From Lysinibacillus_B sp031181585 (GTDB lineage: Bacteria > Bacillota > Bacilli > Bacillales_A > Planococcaceae): a stretch of 64,000 bases of DNA. The DNA lies in the NCBI RefSeq assembly GCF_047301505.1, contig NZ_CP154840.1:1550001-1614000 (forward strand), read 5' to 3'. Position numbers and translations under genes: made by a program. Under the pieces are notes generated by a model, which saw nothing but the letters and a program-made list of their open reading frames with translations, did no database searches and had not been told where the DNA came from. Of the stretch, positions 34,585 through 43,418 are shown piece after piece; position 1 is the first letter of the stretch; each line of letters opens with the position of its first letter.

Positions 34585-35062
34585 AGCTTCCTTCTCCTTC
34601 CTCGAGCAGAATACCCTTTAATAACCGGCGTGCCTTTTGCAGTCGTGTCTTTACTGTCCCAATTGGGATATTCAAGAGGGCAGCAATCTGAGCCGTCCCT
34701 TGTTCATCAAAGTAGTGCAAAATCACAACTTCCCGATATTTCAATGGCAGCTTTATGACATGCTCAGCAATATCAGGGTCTTCTGAAGGAGGATGATCGG
34801 CTTTTTCGTGGGCAGTGAAAAAATCTATTGCCTGCACTTTCCGGTAATGCCAGCTGCGGAAGTAGTCCCGGCAGCGATTCACCGTCATTTGCACGAGATA
34901 GCCTTTTGGATTTTCCAGCGGCAATTGCTCTCCGTATTTTTGATAAAGTTTTACAAACACCTCTTGAACGATATCTTCAGCTAATTGCCTGTCCCTTACA
35001 TATAAAAAACTCATTTTTAATAAGTACGTTGTATATTGTTCTACCGCATCTACAAAGTTCAT
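34568..35062 (-). CDS. ECF-type RNA polymerase sigma factor
   Basis: The 164-residue protein has sigma region 2 ('DRQLAEDIVQEVFVKLYQKY', 'CRDYFRSWHYRK') and region 4 ('QGTAQIAALLNIPIGTVKTR'). It resembles SigW/SigV-like ECF factors. GAGGAGG is six bases before the ATG at 35062, which is preferred to an ATG two codons upstream. The downstream overlapping membrane protein is the likely anti-sigma partner. Confidence 0.87.
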   Translation of the reverse strand: MNFVDAVEQYTTYLLKMSFLYVRDRQLAEDIVQEVFVKLYQKYGEQLPLENPKGYLVQMTVNRCRDYFRSWHYRKVQAIDFFTAHEKADHPPSEDPDIAEHVIKLPLKYREVVILHYFDEQGTAQIAALLNIPIGTVKTRLQKARRLLKGILLEEGEGSYGQQA

Positions 35063-35184
35063 TACCATCCTCCTCTGCCTATTAAACGATGCTCAGGAGT
35101 GTTCGGATTTAAAAATCTCCATATTTTGTATTTAAACATAAAAAAAGATACAGCAATAGGCTTTACCGTAGAAAATCCCTGTAG

Positions 35185-35313
35185 AGTATATTTGTTACAA
35201 TTGGCTTAGTTATCCTTGTTTACTTGAGAAGTGCAGGCATTTATTTCAGTTTTGCACCTGCTTTTTTAACAGCTCTTAAAGGAAAAAGGGTAGAATTTAC
35301 AGAACCGGTTTAG
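35185..35313 (+). other. Open stretch resembling a membrane-protein relic
   Basis: In the 382-bp gap 35063-35444, 42 codons are open without ATG or ribosome site and read as a hydrophobic segment ('IFVTIGLVILVYLRSAGIYF') followed by 'ALKGKRVEFTEPV'. It may be a fragment of a lost membrane-protein gene or chance. The rest of the gap is sigma-operon promoter DNA. Confidence 0.2.
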
Positions 35314-35444
35314 CAGTAGTATTCCGGATGTTACAATTATAGAAATGATGAAATACCTTTCTCATGGGTTTCAAGAAGAAAGTCGATGAAGCTGTCTATT
35401 AATAGGTCGGAAATTTTACAATGAACCGAAAGGAGAAATATAGC

Positions 35445-35942
35445 ATGAAGGAACTCTATATTAAGCAGAAGGTATTCAGCCTAAGCGGCAAATTTACGGT
35501 GAAGGATCAGCAGGAGAGGGACGTGTATTTCGTAGAGGGGAGCTTTCTGCAGATTCCGAAGACCTTTTCTATTATGAATACGGCAAGAGATGAAGTTGCG
35601 CTTATTACCAAAAAAGTGTTCAGCTTTTTACCGAAGTTTTTCGTAGAAGTGAACGGCAGGGAAGTATTAACGATTAAGAAGGAGTTTTCTTTCTTGAAAG
35701 CACGCTATACGATTGATGCGGCGGGCATTGAGGTGCAGGGTAATTGGTGGGATATGAACTTTCAGGTGTACCAGCATGGTGAGGTAGTAGGGAAGGTAAG
35801 CAAAGAATGGTTCACATGGGGGGATAGCTACAAGGTGCAGGTAATGAAGGAGGAAATGGAGACGATTATGATTGCACTCGTTGTAGCCATCGATTGTGTG
35901 AAGGCAGATCAGGCGGCTGCCTCATCCGGAGCAGCGACTTAA
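35445..35942 (+). CDS. LURP-one-related (YxjI-like) protein
   Basis: The 165-residue protein has the Tubby-like beta barrel pattern of LURP-one/YxjI proteins: 'LYIKQKVFSLSGKFTVKD', 'VYFVEGSFLQIPKTFSI', 'VALITKKVFSFLPKFFVEV', and a hydrophobic C-terminal helix ('IMIALVVAIDCVKAD'). Bacterial members are often linked to phospholipid handling, but no function is established here. AAAGGAG seven bases before the ATG at 35445 sets the start. It stands alone, with a terminator downstream. Confidence 0.8.
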   Translation: MKELYIKQKVFSLSGKFTVKDQQERDVYFVEGSFLQIPKTFSIMNTARDEVALITKKVFSFLPKFFVEVNGREVLTIKKEFSFLKARYTIDAAGIEVQGNWWDMNFQVYQHGEVVGKVSKEWFTWGDSYKVQVMKEEMETIMIALVVAIDCVKADQAAASSGAAT

Positions 35943-35981
35943 TGTAAGACTGTGCAATATAAAATACTAAATAAGAGCCAA

Positions 35982-36015
35982 AAAACAGGGAAACCAGTAA
36001 TGGATTCCCTGTTTT
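35982..36015. terminator. Bidirectional terminator
   Basis: AAAACAGGGAA and TTCCCTGTTTT form an 11-bp perfect stem between convergent genes. Confidence 0.82.
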
Positions 36016-36065
36016 CATGTCAATTTATAAGGGGCGTATGATTTCTTGGCAAGGAAGAGTATGAT

Positions 36066-36446
36066 CTACTTCCGTATTTCCACGTGGCCATTCCAGAGGG
36101 AAGAGACTGCTGTATAGCTGTCCGTTGGAAAAATAAGTGTCCAAGGCGTGCTGACATGTGGAGGAATCTGCAGTGCCGGCAGTGTAAAATTGTATTCCGC
36201 TAGCACCTCTTGCTCATTTGAATAAACTAGCTGTGTATTTTCAAATGTAAGAGGATAGTCAGTAAAATTGTGCACTAGGACAGTCACCAATAGGTCCTTT
36301 TTATGATTGATGGCTTCTCGAATAGGAGAGAAAACAACAGGGGAATCGCAGTGATCCTTTGTTTCGTCAAAAATATGTTCAATGATGTTCCGGTCTTGTG
36401 CAGATAGAGCTTTCTTCCATGCCGCTTCGAATTGCAGCTGCTGCAT
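36066..36446 (-). CDS. SLAP domain protein
   Basis: The 126-residue protein matches the SLAP domain found in Firmicutes, with 'SPIREAINHKKDLLVTVLVH', 'NFTDYPLTFENTQLVYS' and 'TLPALQIPPHVSTPWTLIFP'. The domain was named for S-layer-associated proteins, but this version has no signal peptide and is probably cytoplasmic, like those encoded near accessory-secretion genes. AAAGGAGG eight bases before the ATG at 36446 supports this start. Function is unknown. Confidence 0.75.
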   Translation of the reverse strand: MQQLQFEAAWKKALSAQDRNIIEHIFDETKDHCDSPVVFSPIREAINHKKDLLVTVLVHNFTDYPLTFENTQLVYSNEQEVLAEYNFTLPALQIPPHVSTPWTLIFPTDSYTAVSSLWNGHVEIRK

Positions 36447-36627
36447 AGAGGCCACCTCCTTTTTCTTTAGTGTATCATACGTAAAGTAAACCGATGGGTA
36501 AGGAGCAGTTCGTCATAAGCTTAGTGGAGTTTTAGTGCAGTAAAAAGCCTATTTGTCTAATTGCGTATATGACAGAACAAGAAATAAGCGTCAATCAGGG
36601 TGTTATCCAGCTTATCTTTCCTTACAT

Positions 36628-36879
36628 TTAAGAATCACGTGTTACACTCGTAAGTCTCTTTTTAGCCGATAGTTTTACTTGAAGTAGCTTTTTTATCTTA
36701 TCCATATTGATTACCCAAAAAAAGCTAACTATCATATAGTGGAACACAATAATTGGAAGGTAGGATTCGAAGGCGATCCAAAAATCAGTATTTGGCACAC
36801 TTATCTTAATGACTGTTAGTAGAATCATTAATGAAATAGGGATAGCTAAAAAGAAAACACTAAATATCTTTTTCTCCAT
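36628..36879 (-). CDS. Small two-helix membrane protein
   Basis: The 83-residue protein has two hydrophobic helices, near residues 5-24 and 40-58 ('LPIIVFHYMIVSFFWVINM'), followed by a basic tail ('KKLLQVKLSAKKR'). It is not recognised. GAGGA six bases before the ATG supports it. It lies alone, upstream on the same strand of the SLAP gene and downstream of the PH-domain operon. Confidence 0.5.
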   Translation of the reverse strand: MEKKIFSVFFLAIPISLMILLTVIKISVPNTDFWIAFESYLPIIVFHYMIVSFFWVINMDKIKKLLQVKLSAKKRLTSVTRDS

Positions 36880-36954
36880 GTAGAATCCTCTTTTCTATTT
36901 GAACTGTTTTGTAATTCTCATCCCTTCAATAGAGGCAACTATTGCGGCTTTTCT

Positions 36955-38397
36955 CTAGATTGGTGTTCGTTCAGAATGAACTTCATCTTTACGCGCTTTA
37001 AACCATTGCAGGAATGCTGGATGGAATGCTTGATCGATATCTTGGAGTGTACTGATATGAATCGGCTTGGCACGATTTGCAAAACGAATATTCATAACGT
37101 TAAAGCGCCGCTGTAATGAAGAGCTTTTGAATTCCATTTCTATTAATTTAGGCCGTCTCGTTACGATCGTTTCTATCGTGAAGTCGCCTGTTGTGATTTG
37201 TAAATGCTGTTCATTCATTGCAAAAGCTAAATGCTTATATTGCAAATAGCGCGATAGATACGTATACAAAAGTGTAAAGGCAGCCAAGTAGAAAAAGATG
37301 TCCTGCCAAAAAGCACCGAGTAATACAATCAAGCTGAATATCGGAGGTCTCAAAAATATTAGTGCTTTCGCGTTTTTGCTTATCCGGTGTTCGGGCTGCT
37401 GCGATATAAAGTGAGGCAGCATTTGTGCGATAAGCTCATTCGCTTCTGCTGTCGGTAAGTACGGGAAAAATTCATTAATTTGCTGTTCTTCAGAGGCAAG
37501 TATTTCCCCGGTAGAAATTAAACGGATAGTCGTTACCTTTAATAAACGCTGATAAAGGCTTTGCTTATAAATAACAGCCTGCACCTTTTCTTTCCGAATA
37601 GAAAAGCTGTGTGAAGAAAGCCAGCCCTTTTTTACATAAATGCGCTCATCGTCCATCGAAATTTCGTAACGATAATAAGCATTAAACGTTTTGAAAACGC
37701 CGAATCCAATTGCAAGTATAATAAAACAAATAATGAGAACAATGATTAGCGCTAGCGGAAGTGCCGATAATTCAAATGGCAGCCACTCATCAACCTTCCA
37801 GTCAGACCATAATGAGAAGACGATTGGGAAAATCGCCAAAAAGCTAAAGGAAGTTAAGGATGCCTTTATTAAATCTGTGGTAGAAGGTGTAAATAATGTC
37901 GTACGAGCCGGCTTGTCTGCCTGTTGCTCGTGAATCTCAGTTTCACTTTCATCACTCGGTCTGTCGTCTGCAGCTAATATGTAGGATTGCAGCGTAGAAA
38001 CAAAACGCTGAGGTGCAAAAGTAAGTTGAATGTCACCAGTCGCATCACCTGTTTCGATTGTCACTTGGGTCGCGCCAAAGGGCTTTTGAATAATGGAAGT
38101 AGAAGTTTGAACGTTTTCGAATTTTTCCTTAGGCACGAAGCGTTCCTTTTTAGAAAATACACCTGTATAGACGCGGGCACCTTCATGTAAGAATTCAATA
38201 CGTGTAAACAATGTCTCCATAAAGCGGTTAAACAGACCAATTACTAGAACAATACCAAGCAGTACTTTTAGAATGGTCCAAAACGTCCCGTCACTATTGA
38301 ATTTTAAAATATAAAAGAAAAATATAGGGAAGAACCAGCCTTGAATCAATGATATGACATCGAATACTAGTTTTATTTTCGGGTATCGGAAAGTCAT
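36955..38397 (-). CDS. YdbT-like membrane protein with bacterial PH domains
   Basis: The 480-residue protein has paired membrane segments and three bacterial PH (bPH2, DUF304) units, e.g. 'EFLHEGARVYTGVFSKKERF', 'ERIYVKKGWLSSHSFSIRKE' and 'QHLQITTGDFTIETIVTRR', as in YdbT of B. subtilis. Its first base is shared with the stop codon of the small PH-domain gene upstream (TAATG), so the two proteins are co-translated and probably form a complex. YdbS/YdbT have been linked to resistance to heterologous antimicrobial peptides; that role is not visible from sequence. Confidence 0.82.
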   Translation of the reverse strand: MTFRYPKIKLVFDVISLIQGWFFPIFFFYILKFNSDGTFWTILKVLLGIVLVIGLFNRFMETLFTRIEFLHEGARVYTGVFSKKERFVPKEKFENVQTSTSIIQKPFGATQVTIETGDATGDIQLTFAPQRFVSTLQSYILAADDRPSDESETEIHEQQADKPARTTLFTPSTTDLIKASLTSFSFLAIFPIVFSLWSDWKVDEWLPFELSALPLALIIVLIICFIILAIGFGVFKTFNAYYRYEISMDDERIYVKKGWLSSHSFSIRKEKVQAVIYKQSLYQRLLKVTTIRLISTGEILASEEQQINEFFPYLPTAEANELIAQMLPHFISQQPEHRISKNAKALIFLRPPIFSLIVLLGAFWQDIFFYLAAFTLLYTYLSRYLQYKHLAFAMNEQHLQITTGDFTIETIVTRRPKLIEMEFKSSSLQRRFNVMNIRFANRAKPIHISTLQDIDQAFHPAFLQWFKARKDEVHSERTPI

Positions 38398-38882
38398 TAT
38401 TCGTCCAGCTCCTTTAAGCGAGCCAGCTTTGCGATTTCTTCACGTATTTCCTTTGCGACCGCTTCATCTAGGTAAGGAATCGCATGGTGGCCTTTCATCG
38501 TTGTCACAGTAACCGAAAAGACGTTGAATTTACGCATCAGCATCCCCTGATTCAGCTCGATTGACTGAATTTTTGCCATAGGGACGACTGTTTCTGAGAT
38601 GGTAAATATCCCGCTTTTGATAAATAGGTAATCTTCTGTTAGGCCGTAGTGAAATGATTTATAAAATAGCGGCGTTTCAATCAATATGGCCCAGAATGCG
38701 CCTAAGATTGTGAGGACGAGTAAGCCATATACAACATATTCAACCCAGCTCCACCAAGAAAAAATATGAGTACAAACAAGCAAAGCTATTAAGACAAAGA
38801 TTGTTAGTACAGATGTGATTAGCTCATGCAGATTACGGATCTTCGGTGTTTTTTCAGAAATCTTATAATATGTAACGTTCAT
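38397..38882 (-). CDS. YdbS-like membrane protein with bacterial PH domain
   Basis: The 161-residue protein has two adjacent membrane helices (about residues 25-70) and one bacterial PH domain ('EDYLFIKSGIFTISETVVPM', 'KIQSIELNQGMLMRKFNVF'). It matches YdbS. AAAAGGAG is six bases before the ATG at 38882; a longer frame has no such site. It overlaps the YdbT-like gene by one base, defining a two-gene operon. Confidence 0.82.
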   Translation of the reverse strand: MNVTYYKISEKTPKIRNLHELITSVLTIFVLIALLVCTHIFSWWSWVEYVVYGLLVLTILGAFWAILIETPLFYKSFHYGLTEDYLFIKSGIFTISETVVPMAKIQSIELNQGMLMRKFNVFSVTVTTMKGHHAIPYLDEAVAKEIREEIAKLARLKELDE

Positions 38883-39181
38883 ACTATGCTCCTTTTCTTG
38901 CTGTTTTCCATCTAACTTACTTACGTGTAAAAGCATTAAAAGTTTCAGTTCTTTTGGAAAAAAATGCTTGTTTTGGTGTGCAGGCCGTTTTCGAATTGCT
39001 ATATAAAAATCCCCGCATCATTGGGCCGCAAGACGCAACCCGAATGCTGAAGGGAATGAAGAAACTGCTGGAAAAGCCAGCATGTAATTTAGATTAAGTA
39101 AAAATCTATTTAACTAAGAGGGGCATTGCTCATTTCAATAGACTCATTTTTTTATAAACCCTGGAGCAGCCCCTGTTAGTT

Positions 39182-39718
39182 TTACCAACAAGAATAGGCA
39201 GCAATAGCTGAGGAAGGGAATGAACCAAACGTGTAATTCGGCCAGATAATCCCTGTTGTGTTACCTGTTACGCTGGAAGAAAGTACATACATTAAAAACA
39301 GCTGGCCGTTTCTCAGGAGTACAGTCGTCCATCTGCCGTCACATCCTGCCGCAAATCTCGTAACGCCTCCTTGGCCTCCTGGTTGTTGCAGCATACTTTG
39401 AGCCTGTTGAGGATTCTGGCTTAAATACTGGAACTGGTTAATTGTCTGCTGGGATGGGGGAGGAGGGGTTACTGAACCGCCGGAACTAGGGGGTCTGTTA
39501 CTAGGCTGGCCGGGAAAGCCGCCAGAACCTCCACCTGGGAATCCACCCGGGAATCCGCCTGGTGTTCCACCTGGGAATCCACCTGGAGATCCACCTGGGA
39601 ATCCGCCTGGTGTTCCACCCGGGAATCCACCTGGAAATCCACCTGGGAATCCGCCTGGTGTCCCGCCAGGAAAGCTACCTGGAGATCCACCTGGAAATCC
39701 GCCTGGAAAAAAAGTCAT
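39182..39718 (-). CDS. Gly/Pro-rich 'GGFPGG' repeat protein
   Basis: The 178-residue protein starts with about 65 residues of Phe-Pro-Gly-Gly repeats with Thr or Ser variants, then a Pro/Ser/Gln linker, then a 60-residue conserved-looking C-terminal domain with Cys and aromatic residues ('RFAAGCDGRWTTVLL', 'LFLMYVLSSSVTGNT', 'AIAAYSCW'). No signal peptide is seen. Low-complexity Gly/Pro proteins of this kind are common in spore outer layers, so a spore-surface role is plausible but not shown. AAGGAGCG precedes the ATG. Confidence 0.6.
   Translation of the reverse strand: MTFFPGGFPGGSPGSFPGGTPGGFPGGFPGGFPGGTPGGFPGGSPGGFPGGTPGGFPGGFPGGGSGGFPGQPSNRPPSSGGSVTPPPPSQQTINQFQYLSQNPQQAQSMLQQPGGQGGVTRFAAGCDGRWTTVLLRNGQLFLMYVLSSSVTGNTTGIIWPNYTFGSFPSSAIAAYSCW
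39530..39715 (-). repeat. Tandem degenerate GGxTTxCCAGG-type repeats
   Basis: About 15 imperfect units of 12 bases encode Gly-Gly-Phe/Thr/Ser-Pro. Several 36-base blocks are near identical (Gly-Thr-Pro-Gly-Gly-Phe-Pro-Gly), so copy number is likely to vary by slippage between strains. The repeats are coding and in frame throughout. Confidence 0.85.
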
Positions 39719-39890
39719 TTAATCGCTCCTTCTTTATTAGATATAGTACTGTATGAAAAGAAATCTCGCGCAAATGGTACAATAACCTAACCCCTGTAAG
39801 AAGCCGTCATTTTATCTGACCAACTCAGCGTAGCCTAGCCATCTTTTATATTCATAGAGTTATTTTATTTGTTGTGTTCCTATTTAGCTT

Positions 39891-42296
39891 CTAAAAGTCC
39901 GAAAGTGCTTTTGCATATTCAAAAGGTGTTGGAAGGATAAAAGGAAGAATTCTGCGTTCTCCTTCATCTCTAAATGCTTTTATTTCAGCTGCATAATTAA
40001 TTTGTACTTCTAAAATCCAGAATTTTTTGTTCTTATCCATTACTAAGTCGAAACAAACATCCCCTAATTTATATCCTTTTGCCTCCATGACTTTTAATGC
40101 TAGGATGCATACATTCGCTATTTCTTCTATTTTTGCTTTTGCTTTTTTTTCAGTTAGTCCATAAAATTCCTGCAGCGCTTGTTCTCCCGGGATAATTCTT
40201 TCTCTATTCTGCGAGTTTGCAATGATGCTGTCTTTTTTGCCGACCTTTGTTTCCAGCCCGGATAATCTCCAATTTTTCGAGTAATCCTTTTGGAGGTAAA
40301 TCCTGAAATCAAGCTTGTTTTGATCTTTAGTAAATGTAAGGATTTCCTCTTGAACGATATATTCTTTATTCGGTATCAATTGCTTTTGAAGGGTTTCAGA
40401 TAACAGCTTCTTAGTTTTTATTTCAACTGTATTGCCTTCTATATCTGTCCACTTATAATGATCATCCATTTTCTTAACATGAAATATGCCATTGCCTCCT
40501 GCCATAGAGACAGGTTTTAAATAGACTGAGTCACAATATTCCAGTGCCTTCAATACGCCGTTTACATTATCGAATTTCTTTGTTTTAGGTAAATAATTTT
40601 TTATAACAGGTTGTTTATACATTAAATTCCAAAATTCAAATTTATCTGTGTTCCCATAAGGGTAGTTGAAGATTTTATCTCCTATTTCTTTCTTCAGGTA
40701 ATCATACCTGGCTTTTCGTAAAGGAATCCGATTGAAAATAGCATTGGGAAATGGAAAAACTCCATTTACGAATGATCTTTTTTCAGGGTCGTAGTAACAT
40801 CCTGAGATCGTTTTATTCCATTTATCAATTGTTTTAGGGAAAAAGAGGAATATTAGTCCCTTAATATTTTCATAGTCAGCAAAACGCAGCAACTGCTGAT
40901 TGGGATCATTCATATAACGTGTGTATACAATCATCCCAATAACCGGTCCCAAGTATAAGTGGTTGTTTATAAAATAATATTCGTAGGGTAAAAGTGGAAT
41001 GGAGATAAGCTTTGTTAGGTTTTGGGGGATAATTATTTCTCCAGTTTTTAAATCATTATCGATTTTTATTTTCAAGCGTTTCGTTAATTGTCCAAAGTGG
41101 AGAGTTATCTCGTCTGCTTCGGGATCAACACTTTCAAGAGTCCGGCTATTAAGATAAATGTTTTTTTCACTACTACCGGCTTTTATTTCTATTGAGTAAA
41201 AAAATCTATCTTTTATATAGGAAACGGTCTTATTCATATTCATGGCGCTAGATCCTTTTACGAGGATGACACTATTTGCTTCAATGCTTTTTTTCAGCTC
41301 CCTATGAAGATCATCCCTGTCTTTAAAGTGTTTTACCTTTTCTGCGGGATAGCCTGCATCTAACAAAGCTGTATTAATAAACTTCGCCGCCCGACCATAG
41401 GTAAAAATAGCATCTACCTGTTTAGTAGCTAAGTAGGAGCCTACCTCCATATGACCTTCATCGGAATAATCACCCAGCTCAAGCATACTTCCTAACACAA
41501 CAATCTGTTTTCTTCCTTTTCCAAGTTTCTCCTGTACATCGAGTGCAGCTGTTACAGATTGAGGATTAGCATTCACTGTATCATCAATAAGAATGGACTG
41601 ATCTTGCAATTCAATAATGTTCAATCGCTTAATCGGCATTTGAAAGTTTTCGAGTCCAGCCCGAATCTCACTTGCAGTAAAACCTAGATGATGAGAAAGA
41701 GCCACCGCAAATAATGTATTGTAAATCATATGTTCTCCAAATGTAGGAATAAAAAGCTGCTCTTCTACATTATCTAAAAGAACTTTAAACTTCATTCCTC
41801 TTTGAACATAGTTAATATCTCTAGCTCGGTAATCAGATTTTTTATTTATCCCAATCGTAATAATTTTTCCCTTAAATGTACTTGTATCTAATAGTTTTGA
41901 ATTATCGTCATCTTCGTTGAGTAACAGCAGTCCATCCCGTTTCATATATTTAATTAAGGCAGATTTATTTTTAGCAGTAGATTCAATACTGTTTCCAAGG
42001 TTCCCATAATGGGCAGTTCCAATATTAGTAATGATTGAAATGTTAGGTTGTAAATAACTGCAATGTATTTTGCCTGCCCCCGGTTTTCCCATTCCAAGCT
42101 CCAAAATGATTGCATCAATTGAAGAGTCATAGCTTTCTGCAATTTGCTGCGTATTAGTTGGTAAATTTTTATTGCCTGTATTTTTTAACACTTTCCATTT
42201 CTGCTCTAAAATAGAGGAGAGAATTTCCCGTGTTGTGGTTTTGCCGGAACTCCCAGTAATACCTATCGCTGGTATGTCTGGTTTTAGTTGATTCAT
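39891..42296 (-). CDS. Fusion of MurF-like Mur ligase and YheC/YheD ATP-grasp protein
   Basis: The 801-residue protein joins two ATP-dependent ligase types. Residues 1-363 are a Mur ligase core: P-loop 'GITGSSGKTTT' (12-22), 'ELGMGKPGAG', 'ITNIGTAHYGNLG' and the MurF-style C-terminal domain ('IDDTVNANPQS' 237-247, 'LGSMLELGDYSDEGH'). The usual N-terminal domain that binds UDP-MurNAc is absent, as the P-loop starts at residue 12. Residues 368-801 are a YheC/YheD unit with ATP-grasp ('VYLKPVSMAGGNGIF', 'YIVQEEI', 'FDLVMD', 'WILEVQINYAAE'), known from endospore-coat-associated proteins. GGGAGG precedes the ATG. It ends a minus-strand operon of three small peptide genes and a racemase. An amide-bond-forming role on a non-UDP substrate is inferred. 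Confidence 0.85.
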   Translation of the reverse strand: MNQLKPDIPAIGITGSSGKTTTREILSSILEQKWKVLKNTGNKNLPTNTQQIAESYDSSIDAIILELGMGKPGAGKIHCSYLQPNISIITNIGTAHYGNLGNSIESTAKNKSALIKYMKRDGLLLLNEDDDNSKLLDTSTFKGKIITIGINKKSDYRARDINYVQRGMKFKVLLDNVEEQLFIPTFGEHMIYNTLFAVALSHHLGFTASEIRAGLENFQMPIKRLNIIELQDQSILIDDTVNANPQSVTAALDVQEKLGKGRKQIVVLGSMLELGDYSDEGHMEVGSYLATKQVDAIFTYGRAAKFINTALLDAGYPAEKVKHFKDRDDLHRELKKSIEANSVILVKGSSAMNMNKTVSYIKDRFFYSIEIKAGSSEKNIYLNSRTLESVDPEADEITLHFGQLTKRLKIKIDNDLKTGEIIIPQNLTKLISIPLLPYEYYFINNHLYLGPVIGMIVYTRYMNDPNQQLLRFADYENIKGLIFLFFPKTIDKWNKTISGCYYDPEKRSFVNGVFPFPNAIFNRIPLRKARYDYLKKEIGDKIFNYPYGNTDKFEFWNLMYKQPVIKNYLPKTKKFDNVNGVLKALEYCDSVYLKPVSMAGGNGIFHVKKMDDHYKWTDIEGNTVEIKTKKLLSETLQKQLIPNKEYIVQEEILTFTKDQNKLDFRIYLQKDYSKNWRLSGLETKVGKKDSIIANSQNRERIIPGEQALQEFYGLTEKKAKAKIEEIANVCILALKVMEAKGYKLGDVCFDLVMDKNKKFWILEVQINYAAEIKAFRDEGERRILPFILPTPFEYAKALSDF

Positions 42297-42391
42297 AGAT
42301 GTTACCTCCCGAAAAAATAATGAATGGAAAATCAAAAGAGACGGAACTATTAGTTATTTAACTATTCTTATATAAAAGCCAGTTAAAAGAA

Positions 42392-43099
42392 CTATTCCTC
42401 TTCCATCGCCTTTGCTATAGCTAGTTTTGCTAAAAGAAGGGTTGGATCCACCAGTTCCATCTCTGTTTGAAAAAGAGGGTACATAAGCGGTATTTCAGTA
42501 CAGCATCCCACTAATAATGAAGCACCGCCATCCTTATAACGATTTATAATTTGATTTAATTTATCCATAGTTAAACTGCGAGGATTTAAATCCCCGCCTT
42601 TAACCGATTTTATCGCTTTATCTACAATTTTCTGTTCTTCTGAATTTGGGATAGTAATGGAGAAGGAGCTGTTTTCAAATTCGCGCTGATACAATTTTGA
42701 CTGGATCGTTGTTTCAGTAGCCAAAAGCAGGAGCTTGTTGTTTTCTTTGCCTCCATAAAGCTGATCTATTGAAACTACTGTATTTTTAATAATGCTGTAA
42801 AAAGGGATCGTTAGATGTTTCTGTATTTCTTCATACCAAATATGGGCAGTATGGCAAGGCATAATGAGAAAGTCTGCACCAGCTTCCTGCAAAATGACAG
42901 CTGACTTAATTAATTCCGGCAGGGGACTAGCAGATTGAAAAGTAGGATGAACTCTAGGGGGAATCTTTGGGTTATTATAAATCATAATTTTAAGATGATC
43001 CTGATCTACTTCAGCAGGAGTATTCTCTAAAATTTTATTAAATAAATCTACCGTTGCAAAAGGCCCCATTCCTCCAAGAATACCAATCGTTTTATTCAT
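42392..43099 (-). CDS. Aspartate/glutamate racemase family protein
   Basis: The 235-residue protein is a PLP-independent amino acid racemase with the two catalytic cysteines Cys82 ('MPCHTAH') and Cys199 ('GCCTEIP') and the N-terminal signature 'GILGGMGPFATVDLFNKI'. It would interconvert L- and D-aspartate or glutamate in the cytoplasm. GGAGAG is four bases before the ATG at 43099, which overlaps the upstream small gene by eight bases. In this operon it would feed a D-amino acid to the downstream Mur-ligase/ATP-grasp fusion, a functional guess based on gene order. Confidence 0.85.
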   Translation of the reverse strand: MNKTIGILGGMGPFATVDLFNKILENTPAEVDQDHLKIMIYNNPKIPPRVHPTFQSASPLPELIKSAVILQEAGADFLIMPCHTAHIWYEEIQKHLTIPFYSIIKNTVVSIDQLYGGKENNKLLLLATETTIQSKLYQREFENSSFSITIPNSEEQKIVDKAIKSVKGGDLNPRSLTMDKLNQIINRYKDGGASLLVGCCTEIPLMYPLFQTEMELVDPTLLLAKLAIAKAMEEE

Positions 43100-43403
43100 C
43101 TGTCTCTCCATTAGGAGATAGACCTTTCTCTACAGGCGAACTCTCTAAATTACCAGTAAAAGATTCTAACCTTTTTAACGCCTTATCTAACTCCTGCTCT
43201 GTTAGTTGATTAGTGACATAAAGAGAGTAAATGATCGCAAAGGCAATTGGTTTTACATCCACTTCAACCGTAATATCTATATTCACGGTCGAATTTCCGC
43301 TATTAGAGACTTTCGATTGGACTAAATGATCTATACCTGTTTTTGTTTTTTTATCCATATTCTCTTTAGAAGAATCAGAAGGCATTTTTTCATTATTCAT
43401 CAT
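43092..43403 (-). CDS. Small NSGNS-motif protein (103 aa)
   Basis: The protein has a charged N-terminus, 'SKVSNSGNSTVNID' (motif at 34-38), a valine-rich strand ('IDITVEVDVKPIAFAII') and a helical C-terminus ('LTEQELDKALKRLESF'). It shares NSGNS with the two smaller proteins encoded just upstream. No signal peptide is present. The last eight bases overlap the racemase gene. It could be a carrier, substrate or structural peptide of this locus. Confidence 0.65.
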   Translation of the reverse strand: MMNNEKMPSDSSKENMDKKTKTGIDHLVQSKVSNSGNSTVNIDITVEVDVKPIAFAIIYSLYVTNQLTEQELDKALKRLESFTGNLESSPVEKGLSPNGETDE

Positions 43404-43418
43404 TCATACGCCCTTCTT

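Noticed and set aside
38963..39097. Open stretch on the plus strand upstream of the PH-domain operon
   Set aside because: It has no start codon or ribosome site and is only about 45 codons; a relic is possible but the evidence is too thin to list as a gene.
39469..39690. Alternative-frame open reading through the Gly/Pro repeats
   Set aside because: It is a by-product of the 12-base repeats; the frame with AAGGAG and an ATG at 39718 is the supported one.
39530..39715. Regular repeats considered as a CRISPR array
   Set aside because: Units are 12 bases, contiguous and coding, with no unique spacers and no cas genes nearby.
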